Shown: positions 1 to 7,156, numbered from the stretch's first letter. The stretch is 14,271 nt of DNA from Acidobacteriaceae bacterium (GCA_003140785.1 PLKY01000399.1:290-14560); one strand, 5' to 3'. The notes: generated by a model not told the origin, from the sequence alone. Made by a program: numbers and translations.

Positions 1-278
1 TGCAGATCAAGGTCAACTTCCTGTGCCGCGACTCGATTCTCGCTGCGCCCATTGCGCTCGACCTGGTGCTGTTTCTGGACCTGGCGAAGCGCACGCCGGA
101 CCTGCGTTCGCGCGGCATTCAGGAGTGGTTGAGCTTCTACCTCAAGTCGCCGCAAACGGCTGCGGGACTGTACCCTGAGCACGACCTCTTCATCCAGTCG
201 ATGAAGCTGAAGAACACGCTGCGGCACATCATGGGCGCAGACCTGATCACCCACCTTGGCCTCGAATACTACGACTGA
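1..278 (+). CDS. myo-inositol-1-phosphate synthase, C-terminal fragment
   Basis: Only the last 91 codons are in the window, read in frame from base 3 to the TGA at 276-278. This enzyme family converts glucose-6-phosphate to 1L-myo-inositol-1-phosphate using NAD, feeding inositol lipid or inositol-derived solute synthesis. The visible part carries the family's C-terminal signature: KVNFLCRDSILAAPIALDLV near the start, then a stretch ending SMKLKNTLRHIMG, and the terminal THLGLEYYD. The N-terminal NAD-binding part lies outside the window, so completeness cannot be judged. The gene runs the same way as ligA, 134 bp downstream, but two small hairpins and a separate ligA promoter candidate suggest the two are not co-transcribed. 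Recognition is by family sequence memory only. Confidence 0.85.
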   Translation, partial: QIKVNFLCRDSILAAPIALDLVLFLDLAKRTPDLRSRGIQEWLSFYLKSPQTAAGLYPEHDLFIQSMKLKNTLRHIMGADLITHLGLEYYD

Positions 279-312
279 CCACCTGCGGTGGGGCAGACGC
301 CGCTTGCGCGGC
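279..312 (+). terminator. two tandem hairpins after the inositol-phosphate synthase stop
   Basis: Directly after the TGA, CCACC-TGC-GGTGG (279-291) forms a perfect 5-bp stem. It is followed by GCCGC-TTGC-GCGGC (299-312), another perfect 5-bp stem with a 4-nt loop. There is no T-run, so this is not a classical intrinsic terminator; it may be a weak terminator or an mRNA 3'-end stabiliser. Confidence 0.35.
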
Positions 313-399
313 ATGCAGGCCGGAGAGGGGTGAGGAAAATGCGATTAGGGATGGTTTGAACGCGTGTTGGCGCAGCGGCGAAAAGCGCGGGGCGCCCCC

Positions 400-405
400 T
401 ATAAT
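400..405 (+). promoter_or_regulatory. -10 box for ligA, leaderless arrangement
   Basis: A perfect TATAAT occupies 400-405 and the ligA ATG begins at 413, so only 7 nt separate box and start codon. Transcription normally begins about 7 nt after the hexamer, so the mRNA would begin at or next to the ATG. No Shine-Dalgarno sequence is visible before that ATG. No good -35 box is seen 16-18 nt upstream. Confidence 0.55.
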
Positions 406-412
406 CCAGCCC

Positions 413-2536
413 ATGGATGAGCGAGGCAAAAAGGAGAAGGCGGCGCTGCGGATCGAGGAACTGCGCACGGAACTGCGACGGCACGAGCACTTGTATTACG
501 TGATGGACGCGCCGGAGATTTCAGACGCGGCGTACGACGCGCTGATGAACGAGCTGAAAAAGCTGGAAGCCGAACACCCGGAGTTAGTGACCCCGGACTC
601 GCCCACGCAGCGCGTCGGCGGTAAGCCGACGGAGGGATTCAAGAAGGTTCGGCACTCGCGGCCGATGCTGAGCCTGGATAACGCCTACTCCGCGGAGGAA
701 CTGGCGGATTGGGACCGGCGCGTCCATGAACTGGCGGGCAACTTGCCAGTGGAGTACACGGCTGAGTTGAAGCTGGACGGACTGAGTGTGGCGCTAACGT
801 ACGGGCCTGCGGTCGGCGGGGTTGCGAGCCTCGTCACTGGTGTGACGCGCGGTGACGGGCAGATTGGCGAGGATGTCACGACCAATATCCGGACCATTCG
901 CAGTGTGCCGATTTCTATCCCTGCCGAGGTACTGAAGAAGCTCGGACTTTCACAAGGATTTGAAGTGCGGGGCGAGGTCGTGATGCCGGAGAAGGCTTTT
1001 CATCGGCTGAACGAGGAGCGCGAAAAGCAGGGACTGACACCGGCGGTGAATCCGCGCAACGCGGCGGCCGGGACGCTACGCACATTGGAGCCGAGCATCG
1101 TCGCAAATCGCGGTCTGGTTCTCTTCGCGTACTTCCTGCTCATCGAGGGCGAGTACTTCCCTGCCGGACAGGACGCCACACTCGATGCGTTGACGGCGCT
1201 TGGATTTCGCGTGAATCCGCATCGCGGCCGCGTGCACACGGTGGAGCAGATGATGAAGTTCATCGATGCGACCGAGGGGCAGCGGGCGGCGCTGGGTTAC
1301 GAGATCGACGGAGTGGTGCTCAAGGTGGACTCGCATGCCGCGCAACAGCGGCTGGGCTATACCGGCCGCGCACCGCGCTGGGCGATTGCGTACAAGTTCA
1401 CGGCGAAATCAGGTGTAACGCAGGTGGTCGATATCATGATCACCGTGGGCCGCACGGGCAAGCTGACGCCAACGGCGATGCTGACGCCGGTCTTCATTGG
1501 CGGGACGACAGTAAGCCGCGCCACACTGCACAATGCCGACTTCATCGAGCGCATGGGATTGCTGATCGGCGATTGGGTCAAGGTGGAGCGGGGCGGCGAT
1601 GTGATTCCCAAAGTGGCGGAGGTGGTTGAAGACGCCGAACACCCTCGTGGGACGCGGCGTTTCGTGTTTCCAACGAAATGTCCGGAGTGCGGAAGCGACG
1701 TGGTGCGCGCCGAAGGCGAGGCGGATCATCGCTGCGTGAATGCCGACTGTCCGGCCAAGCTGCGCGAGTCGCTGCTGCACTTTGGGGCGCGCGGTGTAAT
1801 GAACATCGAGGGCTTCGGAGATGCAGTGGTGCAGCAGCTGCTGGAAAAGCAGCTTGTGAACAGCGTTGCGGATGTGTACCGGCTGGACCCCGACAAGCTG
1901 GCTCTGCTGCAGAAAGAAGTCACTCGCAAGAAGAAGGATGGAAGCGAAGAGACAAAACTCGAGCGCCTGCTTGGTCCGGTTGAGGTGAAGAAGTTGCTTG
2001 AACAGATTGAGCAATCGAAAAAATCGGGGTTGGCGCGTGCGCTGATGGGCCTCGGGATTCGATTTGTCGGGGATCGTACAGCGGAACTATTGGCGCAGGA
2101 ATTTGGATCAATCGGAGAGATCGAGAAGGCCAGTAAAGCGGAGTTGGAGCGCGTGGAAGAAGTGGGTCCAAAAATCTCTGAGGCGATTCTCGAGTTTTTC
2201 GGGCGAGAGAGGAACCGTGAATTGGTCGAGCATCTGCGTGCCTCCGGAGTCGACATGACCGCGCAAAAGAAGCAGCGATCGACACAATTGGCCGGGCTTA
2301 CCTTTGTGCTGACCGGCACGCTGCCCACGCTGACACGCGACGACGCCAAGGCTAGGATTGAGGAAGCGGGGGGCAAAACAGCCGGGTCCGTAAGCAAAAA
2401 AACCAATTATGTGGTGGCGGGCGAAGAGGCGGGATCGAAGCTGGACAAGGCCCGCGAATTGAAAATATCCGTGCTGGATGAAGCGGGGTTACTGGCGTTA
2501 CTTCGTTCTCAATCACGGTCGAGTAATTCTGACTAG
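413..2536 (+). CDS. ligA: NAD-dependent DNA ligase LigA
   Basis: This enzyme seals nicks in duplex DNA during replication and repair, using NAD as adenylate donor. The 707-residue product has the standard order. An N-terminal Ia-like region contains HEHLYYV. The adenylation domain has KLDG at residues 120-123, with K120 the predicted AMP-accepting lysine, and later EIDGVVLKVD. An OB fold follows, then a Cys4 zinc finger (C423, C426, C441, C446), helix-hairpin-helix repeats to about 600, and a C-terminal BRCT domain at about 625-700. I chose the ATG at 413 over an in-frame TTG at 356 because family homology begins after it and a TATAAT box sits 7 nt upstream. The first helix-hairpin-helix region holds an extra charged stretch around 500-520 (KEVTRKKKDGSEETK) not present in the E. 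coli enzyme as I recall it. The downstream exonuclease starts 29 bp later. Confidence 0.97.
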   Translation: MDERGKKEKAALRIEELRTELRRHEHLYYVMDAPEISDAAYDALMNELKKLEAEHPELVTPDSPTQRVGGKPTEGFKKVRHSRPMLSLDNAYSAEELADWDRRVHELAGNLPVEYTAELKLDGLSVALTYGPAVGGVASLVTGVTRGDGQIGEDVTTNIRTIRSVPISIPAEVLKKLGLSQGFEVRGEVVMPEKAFHRLNEEREKQGLTPAVNPRNAAAGTLRTLEPSIVANRGLVLFAYFLLIEGEYFPAGQDATLDALTALGFRVNPHRGRVHTVEQMMKFIDATEGQRAALGYEIDGVVLKVDSHAAQQRLGYTGRAPRWAIAYKFTAKSGVTQVVDIMITVGRTGKLTPTAMLTPVFIGGTTVSRATLHNADFIERMGLLIGDWVKVERGGDVIPKVAEVVEDAEHPRGTRRFVFPTKCPECGSDVVRAEGEADHRCVNADCPAKLRESLLHFGARGVMNIEGFGDAVVQQLLEKQLVNSVADVYRLDPDKLALLQKEVTRKKKDGSEETKLERLLGPVEVKKLLEQIEQSKKSGLARALMGLGIRFVGDRTAELLAQEFGSIGEIEKASKAELERVEEVGPKISEAILEFFGRERNRELVEHLRASGVDMTAQKKQRSTQLAGLTFVLTGTLPTLTRDDAKARIEEAGGKTAGSVSKKTNYVVAGEEAGSKLDKARELKISVLDEAGLLALLRSQSRSSNSD

Positions 2537-2565
2537 AATAGCCCTCAGTCAAACAAAGGCCGACC

Positions 2566-3300
2566 ATGGTTGCCCTGATCGTACTTGGCTTTCTGTGCCT
2601 TGCCCTGATTGTTTTCCTCGTTCGTGGGCATAACGCTTCCGATAGCACTTCGCAGATCGATCTCTCCGGGACTGCACATGCCCGAGCGACGCACGCTCCG
2701 CCCCCACTCAGTGAAGTCCGAGACTTCTCGATTCTGCCCCGCGAATTCATTGTCTTGGATCTGGAAACCACCGGTCTGAACCCTGAGTTGCACGAGATTA
2801 TTGAGTTCGGGGCAATCCGTGCAAATCGCGATTCCGATACGCACTCTTGCTTTCAGTCATTCGTGAAACCGAAAAAGAAAATACCTCGTAGAATTACGGA
2901 GTTGACTGGCATTACGCAGGCGAGTGTAGATGCAGAAGGCCGTGCACTGGAAGAAGTATTCCCAGAGTTTCTCGCATTCATTGGGGATTTACCTCTCGTC
3001 ACATTCAATGCGGCCTTTGATATGCGATTCTTGCAAAAGGCTGCCAGCCAACATGGAATCACAATCACTAATCGGTATACCTGCGCATTGAAAATGGCTC
3101 GCCGCGCTTGGCCGGGGCTGCCAAGCTATCGCCTACCAGAATTGGCGAAACTCGGGAACTTATCGAATGAGGACGCGCATCGAGCCGTTGGAGACTGCCG
3201 GCGTACGTTGATTATCTTCGTCGCAGCTGCATCAAAGCATGGCAAGAGGATCAACTGGATTCGGCTCAAGAGCGAACCCCTCACCGCTCATTCGGAGTAA
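2566..3300 (+). CDS. membrane-anchored DnaQ-like DEDDh 3'-5' exonuclease
   Basis: A 244-residue protein. Residues 2-19 form a single hydrophobic segment typical of a membrane anchor, followed by a polar, Pro-containing linker to about residue 58. The exonuclease fold begins at about 60. All acidic positions of a DEDDh nuclease are visible: D65 and E67 in LDLETTG (Exo I), D152 in FNAAFD (Exo II), and H205 and D210 in HRAVGD (Exo III). Enzymes of this fold remove nucleotides from 3' ends, as the polymerase III epsilon subunit does; the native substrate here is unknown. The ATG at 2566 has AAAGG at 2555-2559 as ribosome-binding site. A TAGAAT at 2534-2539 overlaps the ligA stop and could be a -10 box, though no -35 box is clear. 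Base composition appears less GC-rich than ligA, hinting at a different history. The next gene converges, with 15 bp between the two stop codons. Confidence 0.88.
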   Translation: MVALIVLGFLCLALIVFLVRGHNASDSTSQIDLSGTAHARATHAPPPLSEVRDFSILPREFIVLDLETTGLNPELHEIIEFGAIRANRDSDTHSCFQSFVKPKKKIPRRITELTGITQASVDAEGRALEEVFPEFLAFIGDLPLVTFNAAFDMRFLQKAASQHGITITNRYTCALKMARRAWPGLPSYRLPELAKLGNLSNEDAHRAVGDCRRTLIIFVAAASKHGKRINWIRLKSEPLTAHSE

Positions 3301-3315
3301 CTCTAACTTCCTAAT

Positions 3316-3873
3316 TCAGGCAATCGAGCGGCGGCGCGATCCGGCAGATTTGCGAGGGCTACGCTGTTCGCGCTCCTGCTCGCGCTTCCAGGCTTCAGCG
3401 CGCCACGCACGGGTGTTAAAGCTCGGCTGAGTGATAGGGGCTTCTGGTTCCTTGCTTGGCGTGAGGGCGATTGGCTTGAGGACGCGCGCCGAGGAATCGT
3501 ACCCGTCGACATAAGTGGCGGGAACGGGTGCGGCGATACGGGCAGGCGCCGGGTGTGCCGTCGCCGAAGTTAAGCTGGCGTCGGTCGACACGGGAGTGAG
3601 CAACTGAGCGGCCAAGGGCAGCTCCATCTCCTCATCATCTTTTTCCGCGACGGAAGCGGCTCCCCGCATCGCGAGCGTGCGCGCCATGAAGTCGTCGACG
3701 AGCTTGTGCAAGCATGTCTGTCCGCATAGGTGCTTTGAGCTGGTCCGCAGGCGCGCCTGCGAACTCCAACCACCGATGCGGAGTTCCGTGCCGTGCTCAT
3801 ACGCTACAAACCAGTGGTTGGTTTGCTGCTTATCTCTTCCGCAAATGTCGCACGATATGGCCTGGCGAATCAC
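3316..3873 (-). CDS. conserved Cys-rich hypothetical protein, putative zinc-binding
   Basis: No function is recognised. The 185-residue product (GTG start) has two parts. Residues 1-64 hold a likely metal site: C8 and C11 in CDICG, then H48, C50 and C54 in KHLCGQTC, separated by a Trp- and aromatic-containing stretch. The remainder, from about residue 70, is Ala/Pro/Ser-rich, low-complexity and probably disordered, ending in a basic tail. I chose the GTG at 3873 over the TTG at 3909 because a strong purine-rich ribosome-binding site lies just before it and the conserved part begins there. The layout resembles acidobacterial hypotheticals I have seen, but I cannot name a family. It lies downstream of the VWA gene across a 331-bp gap containing a long palindrome, so it may be a separate unit. 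Confidence 0.75.
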   Translation of the reverse strand: MIRQAISCDICGRDKQQTNHWFVAYEHGTELRIGGWSSQARLRTSSKHLCGQTCLHKLVDDFMARTLAMRGAASVAEKDDEEMELPLAAQLLTPVSTDASLTSATAHPAPARIAAPVPATYVDGYDSSARVLKPIALTPSKEPEAPITQPSFNTRAWRAEAWKREQEREQRSPRKSAGSRRRSIA

Positions 3874-3877
3874 CGGA

Positions 3878-3889
3878 CCTTCTTCCTCC
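3878..3889 (-). promoter_or_regulatory. ribosome-binding site deciding the GTG start at 3873
   Basis: On the minus strand GGAGGAAGAAGG ends 4 nt before the GTG. It matches the anti-Shine-Dalgarno sequence well, and it is the reason for preferring this start to the upstream TTG. Confidence 0.7.
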
Positions 3890-3938
3890 AGGCTACAGCG
3901 GGTCCACAATTGCTATACCCCGAAGCCGCTACTGCTGA

Positions 3939-3965
3939 GTGTCATTTCCCTTAAGAAAATGACAC
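3939..3965. repeat. 27-bp palindrome upstream of the Cys-rich gene
   Basis: GTGTCATTT (3939-3947) and AAATGACAC (3957-3965) are perfect 9-nt inverted repeats around a 9-nt centre that includes CTTAAG. There is no T-run in either direction. The site lies 66 bp before the GTG of the Cys-rich gene and next to a possible minus-strand -10 box (TATAGC, 3912-3917). An operator is more likely than a terminator. Confidence 0.55.
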
Positions 3966-4132
3966 CTTGAACGGAACGGACAAGGGCACATGAATTGTGG
4001 AACCGCTCTAACTGCTTACTTCCCATTTCATCGGAGATTGGCGCGATTGGTAAAGCCAGCCGCGAGAGGAATCACAGGAAGAACCAAAAAGGGGAGAATA
4101 GGCGAGATGGGTTCCCTTCATGGGAAGGCTTG

Positions 4133-4167
4133 AAAAAAATCCTTGCTGCTCGAAGAAGGCCGAAGGA
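4133..4167 (-). terminator. weak intrinsic terminator candidate after the VWA gene
   Basis: Reading the minus strand, a TCCTT...AAGGA stem (5 bp, 4140-4167) is followed by a run of seven T (4139-4133), 38 nt past the VWA stop. The stem is short with a large loop, so the call rests mainly on the T-run. Confidence 0.3.
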
Positions 4168-4204
4168 GAAGGCCGGATTGTGATTCGCGCACGCCGTTTC
4201 CCCG

Positions 4205-5242
4205 CTACTGGCGAGGAGCGAAGTAGCCCTTCTTGGCGCGGACCTGATACCGGCGATCGTTGCAGTAGAGATAGATAGTGCGGAATGCGCCATTGTATTG
4301 GAAATCGGCGGGCGTGTACGTAAGTGCGTACTGGCTGCGCAATTCTTCTTCGATTTGCTTGAAGCTGTTGGACATTTCTTCAACCGAAGGTGGAAAGAAA
4401 GTCGAGCCGCCGGTCGCCTCGGCCATGTCGCTCAACACCTTGTCCCCTTTGCCGCGGCTCGGCGTCCAGTTGGTGCTGATGGCGTAGATGATGGTTTCGG
4501 CGCGCTGACATTCCTTGATCGCTTCATCGGGATGAACGCGACTTTGGTTGTCGTCGCCGTCGGAGATCAGGATCATCGCCTTGCGGACCGGCTCCGGGCC
4601 GCGCTCGGTGAGTAATTTGTCGCGACATGCAGTGTAGACGGCGTCGAAGAGAGCGGTGCCGCCCCCGGGGCGCAAGCGGTTGATGCCGGTTTCGAGTCCG
4701 TCAATGTTGTTGGTCCAGTCCTGCTCGATGGTCGGCGTCACATCGAAGCCCATCACGAAGGCGCGGTCGCTGCGCGCTTTGAGGATATTGAGCAGAAACT
4801 CGGTGGCGGACTGCTGTTCGAATTGAAAGCGCGTGCGGATCGAGGTGCTGGCGTCGATGACGATGCCGACACGCAGGGGCAGGTTGATCTGCTGGCGGAA
4901 TGAATTGACTTTCTCAGGGGCTCTCTGATCGTCCAATAGGGCGAAGTCGTTCAGCTTCAGGTTGGGAATGTAGTGGCCGTGCCTGTCGGTCACGGTGAAG
5001 ATGAGATTGACCTCGTTGACCCCCAGGCGGATTGTTGGCGCATTGGCCGCGGCATCGTCGCCTGATTGTGTGGCGGGTTGCTGGGCTGCGGGCTGTTGCG
5101 TTGCGGGCGACCGTGTGGAAGTTGCCGGGGCCGGCGTTTGTGCGGGCGCGGGCGCGGCCGGGGGCGCCGCAGGTTGTTGCGCGTGCAGTACAGCGACGGA
5201 ACAGCACCCCGCCAGCGCCAAGCCTAACAACTTTTGGTTCAT
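4205..5242 (-). CDS. secreted VWFA-related protein, acidobacterial type
   Basis: A 345-residue exported protein with a von Willebrand factor A domain. Residues 1-21 are a signal peptide with a likely signal peptidase I site after LHA; an LAGC at 10-13 also fits a lipobox, although that would make a very short signal. Residues 22-67 are a Pro/Ala/Gln/Thr-rich linker. A short beta-rich segment (about 70-115) precedes the VWA domain. The domain has a complete metal-ion-dependent adhesion site: DASTS at 130-134, T196 in GGGTALFDA, and D228 in ISDGDD. The end, KGYFAPRQ, is typical of the many VWFA-related proteins encoded by Acidobacteriota. The binding partner is unknown; the fold suggests metal-dependent protein contacts outside the cytoplasm. 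It lies 57 bp downstream of rluD on the same strand, with its own -10 candidate. Confidence 0.9.
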   Translation of the reverse strand: MNQKLLGLALAGCCSVAVLHAQQPAAPPAAPAPAQTPAPATSTRSPATQQPAAQQPATQSGDDAAANAPTIRLGVNEVNLIFTVTDRHGHYIPNLKLNDFALLDDQRAPEKVNSFRQQINLPLRVGIVIDASTSIRTRFQFEQQSATEFLLNILKARSDRAFVMGFDVTPTIEQDWTNNIDGLETGINRLRPGGGTALFDAVYTACRDKLLTERGPEPVRKAMILISDGDDNQSRVHPDEAIKECQRAETIIYAISTNWTPSRGKGDKVLSDMAEATGGSTFFPPSVEEMSNSFKQIEEELRSQYALTYTPADFQYNGAFRTIYLYCNDRRYQVRAKKGYFAPRQ

Positions 5243-5251
5243 ATCTTTTTT

Positions 5252-5257
5252 ATTCTA
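5252..5257 (-). promoter_or_regulatory. -10 candidate for the VWA gene
   Basis: Minus-strand TAGAAT ends 9 nt before the ATG at 5242. The intervening A-rich AAAAAAGAT has no clear Shine-Dalgarno sequence, so a very short or absent leader is likely. A TTGCGC lies 15 nt upstream of the hexamer, a poor -35 spacing. Confidence 0.35.
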
Positions 5258-5299
5258 CCAATCCGATATTGAGCGCAAGTTACTTATGGCATTGTCGCT

Positions 5300-6301
5300 C
5301 TAGGTTCGTGAATCTCGATCGAGGCATTCAAGGAAGGCTTGCAATTCCTGAGGAAGAGGCGCTTCGAGCTGCAACGTCTTCTTCGAGATTGGATGCTGAA
5401 ACTCCAGCCGTGCAGCGTGAAGAAAGTTTCGGCCCAATCGCAGCTTTTCCGGTTCCTGCTTGCGGCGTGCCAAATTCTGTTCTGTAAGTTGACCTGCGGC
5501 GCCGTAAAGGGTGTCGCCGACAACTGGATGATTGAGGGAAGCCATGTGAACGCGGATTTGGTGCGTGCGTCCGGTCTCAATCCGGACGCGGACAAGCGTG
5601 AATTTGCCAAAGCGTGTTGTGAGCCGTCGGTCCACTTCATAGTGAGAGACGGCAGAGCGAGCGTTTTCGGTAGGTCGCGCGGTCATACGCGTGCGGCGAA
5701 TGGGATCGCGCCCTATCGCCGCAGTGACGGTTCCTTTGGCCATCTCGATCGAACCGTGGACCAGGGCAATATAAGTTTTGCTGATTTGACGGCCCGAAAA
5801 CAGGCTCCCCAAGGCTGCGTGGGCCGCGTCGTTCTTGGCGACGACGATCAGGCCGCTGGTGTTTTTGTCGAGCCGGTGTACGATGCCCGGACGCAAATCG
5901 CCGCCAGTGGAGGAGAGCGCGCGAAAGCGGTGCAGGAGCGCGTTGACAAGAGTGCCGCGACTGCGTGCATCTTCATTTTGGCCGGAACCCGCATGCACCA
6001 TCATGCCCGCGGGCTTGTTGATGACAGCGAGATCGGCATCCTCATAGACCACGTCAAGGGGAATGTCTTCAGCCGTCGCCTTGAGCGGAGCAGGATGCGG
6101 TTCTCCGGTGATGACGATCTGCTCTCCGCCACGCAGTTTGAGCGAAGGCTTGGGGCTTGCACCGTCGATAACGACATCCCCCTGATCGAGGAGCAACTGA
6201 ACGCGCGAGCGGCTCACGCCCTCGAGTTGGGTGGCAAGAAAATGGTCGAGGCGCTGGCCCGAGGCTTCCGGCGGCACTGCGACCGTACGGGTTTCAGACA
6301 T
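5300..6301 (-). CDS. rluD: 23S rRNA pseudouridine synthase, RluD type
   Basis: This RluA-family enzyme isomerises uridine to pseudouridine in 23S rRNA; RluD acts on helix 69 in E. coli. The 333-residue product begins with an S4-like RNA-binding domain (about 15-65, with RLDHFLATQL and SRSRVQLLLDQGDV). The catalytic domain follows, with HRLDKNTSG at 142-150, where D145 is the predicted nucleophile. RTHQIRVHM at 245-253 and HPVVGDTLYG at 258-267 are also family signatures. The open frame extends upstream to 6853, but that extension lies wholly inside lgt. Family homology begins at the ATG at 6301, which overlaps the lgt stop by 8 nt (ATGTCTGA), suggesting translational coupling. RluD rather than RluC is likely from the S4 domain and sequence, but the exact target is inferred. 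Confidence 0.93.
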   Translation of the reverse strand: MSETRTVAVPPEASGQRLDHFLATQLEGVSRSRVQLLLDQGDVVIDGASPKPSLKLRGGEQIVITGEPHPAPLKATAEDIPLDVVYEDADLAVINKPAGMMVHAGSGQNEDARSRGTLVNALLHRFRALSSTGGDLRPGIVHRLDKNTSGLIVVAKNDAAHAALGSLFSGRQISKTYIALVHGSIEMAKGTVTAAIGRDPIRRTRMTARPTENARSAVSHYEVDRRLTTRFGKFTLVRVRIETGRTHQIRVHMASLNHPVVGDTLYGAAGQLTEQNLARRKQEPEKLRLGRNFLHAARLEFQHPISKKTLQLEAPLPQELQAFLECLDRDSRT

Positions 6302-7121
6302 GTTGGGCCTCGGCGCACTGATCGGGCGCGATGCTTGCAGGGATGCGTGCGTTTTCTCGCTGACGAAGAGCGAGAGCACCGATGAAGACGAGCAGGATCG
6401 CGGCCACCTGAGGCCCATCAAGTGCGCCATTGAAGATGGCGCCGCGGCCTTCGGGATCGCGCCAGAACTCAGTGAAGTAAATGGCAGTTCCAGCACAGAG
6501 GAGAGCGATGCCAGCGACTTCGCCCATCTGGCGACGATGCGGCATCCATAAAAAAAGCGCAATGGCGATGGCAAGAAATGCGAAAGCAGTGTAGGCCTGC
6601 ACGGGATGAACCGGTACGAACAGCGGCGCGCCGCTCCAGCGTGCAGCGAGAGGATGCGTGTAGACGATTGCCCAGCGCACGGTAGTTTCAGTGCCGAAGC
6701 CTGCACCGGATAACAGGGCGCCGATCTGCTCGCACGCCAGCGCCAAAGCAAGCGGCGCAGCAAGCGCATCGGCTGCGGGTCCAATAGAAAGATGCTGCCA
6801 GCGCGCATAGGGCGCGGCCGCTGCGAGGGCAAACACTGCGCCAGCGCCGGCAAGCAAAGGGTGGTGCACCATGGCCAGACCGAGCAACCATGCGGGATGA
6901 CTCCGCACCACCGTCCAATTGAGAATGACCAGCAGAATGCGTGACCCGGCGAGCGCCGCGAAGAGCGCTACGATGCAAAGATTCCAAAGTTGATTGGGAT
7001 TGACGCCCGCGCTGCGAGCAGTGCGCAGCAAGAGTGTTAGCGCAAGCAAAACGCCCAGCGCCGCCATGACGCCGTAGGCCGGAACAAGGATTGGACCGAT
7101 GTGGAAGAGAACTGGATACAC
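6294..7121 (-). CDS. lgt: Lgt-family membrane protein (prolipoprotein diacylglyceryl transferase-like)
   Basis: Lgt transfers a diacylglyceryl group from phosphatidylglycerol to the lipobox cysteine of prolipoproteins in the inner membrane. From the GTG at 7121 the product has 275 residues and about seven hydrophobic segments. Family features seen: PVLFHIGPILVPAYGV at the N-terminus, a DALAAPLALALA helix, HPVQAY at 172-177 (compare HPTQLYE), and TEFWRDPEG at 217-225 (compare VEFFREP). The region aligning with the E. coli signature GRIGNFINGE instead reads CEQIGALLSGAGFG (130-143), so the invariant Arg, Asn and Glu are missing. A TTG at 7154 in the same frame is an alternative start. I prefer the GTG because homology starts at YPVLFHIGP and a TATCCT box lies 8 nt before it. 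Lgt fold is confident; Lgt activity is uncertain. Confidence 0.75.
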   Translation of the reverse strand: MYPVLFHIGPILVPAYGVMAALGVLLALTLLLRTARSAGVNPNQLWNLCIVALFAALAGSRILLVILNWTVVRSHPAWLLGLAMVHHPLLAGAGAVFALAAAAPYARWQHLSIGPAADALAAPLALALACEQIGALLSGAGFGTETTVRWAIVYTHPLAARWSGAPLFVPVHPVQAYTAFAFLAIAIALFLWMPHRRQMGEVAGIALLCAGTAIYFTEFWRDPEGRGAIFNGALDGPQVAAILLVFIGALALRQRENARIPASIAPDQCAEAQHV

Positions 7122-7156
7122 GTAAGAGAAGGATATCTTCTGGAGGGAGGACAATA

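Larger units (their letters stand above)
3874..4204. other. 331-bp intergenic region, no gene seen
   Basis: This gap separates the VWA gene (stop at 4205) from the Cys-rich gene. It holds the ribosome-binding site and palindrome listed separately, a weak terminator candidate near 4133-4167, and a small hairpin TTCCC-TTCAT-GGGAA at 4112-4126. A plus-strand open frame at 3995-4183 lacks a recognisable product or ribosome-binding site, and I do not call it. Confidence 0.6.

Noticed and set aside
356..412. TTG start adding 19 residues to LigA
   Set aside because: The added residues show no LigA homology, and the TATAAT box lies inside this stretch just before the ATG at 413.
3995..4183. Plus-strand open frame of 62 codons in the intergenic gap
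   Set aside because: No ribosome-binding site, highly charged composition with no recognisable family; likely chance.
5339..6385. Long plus-strand open frame of 348 codons
   Set aside because: It is antisense to rluD, which has all its catalytic motifs; long antisense frames are common in GC-rich DNA.
6302..6853. Upstream extension of the rluD open frame, giving a 517-residue product
   Set aside because: It lies entirely inside lgt in another frame, has Ser/Arg/Leu-rich shadow composition, and RluD homology begins at the ATG at 6301.
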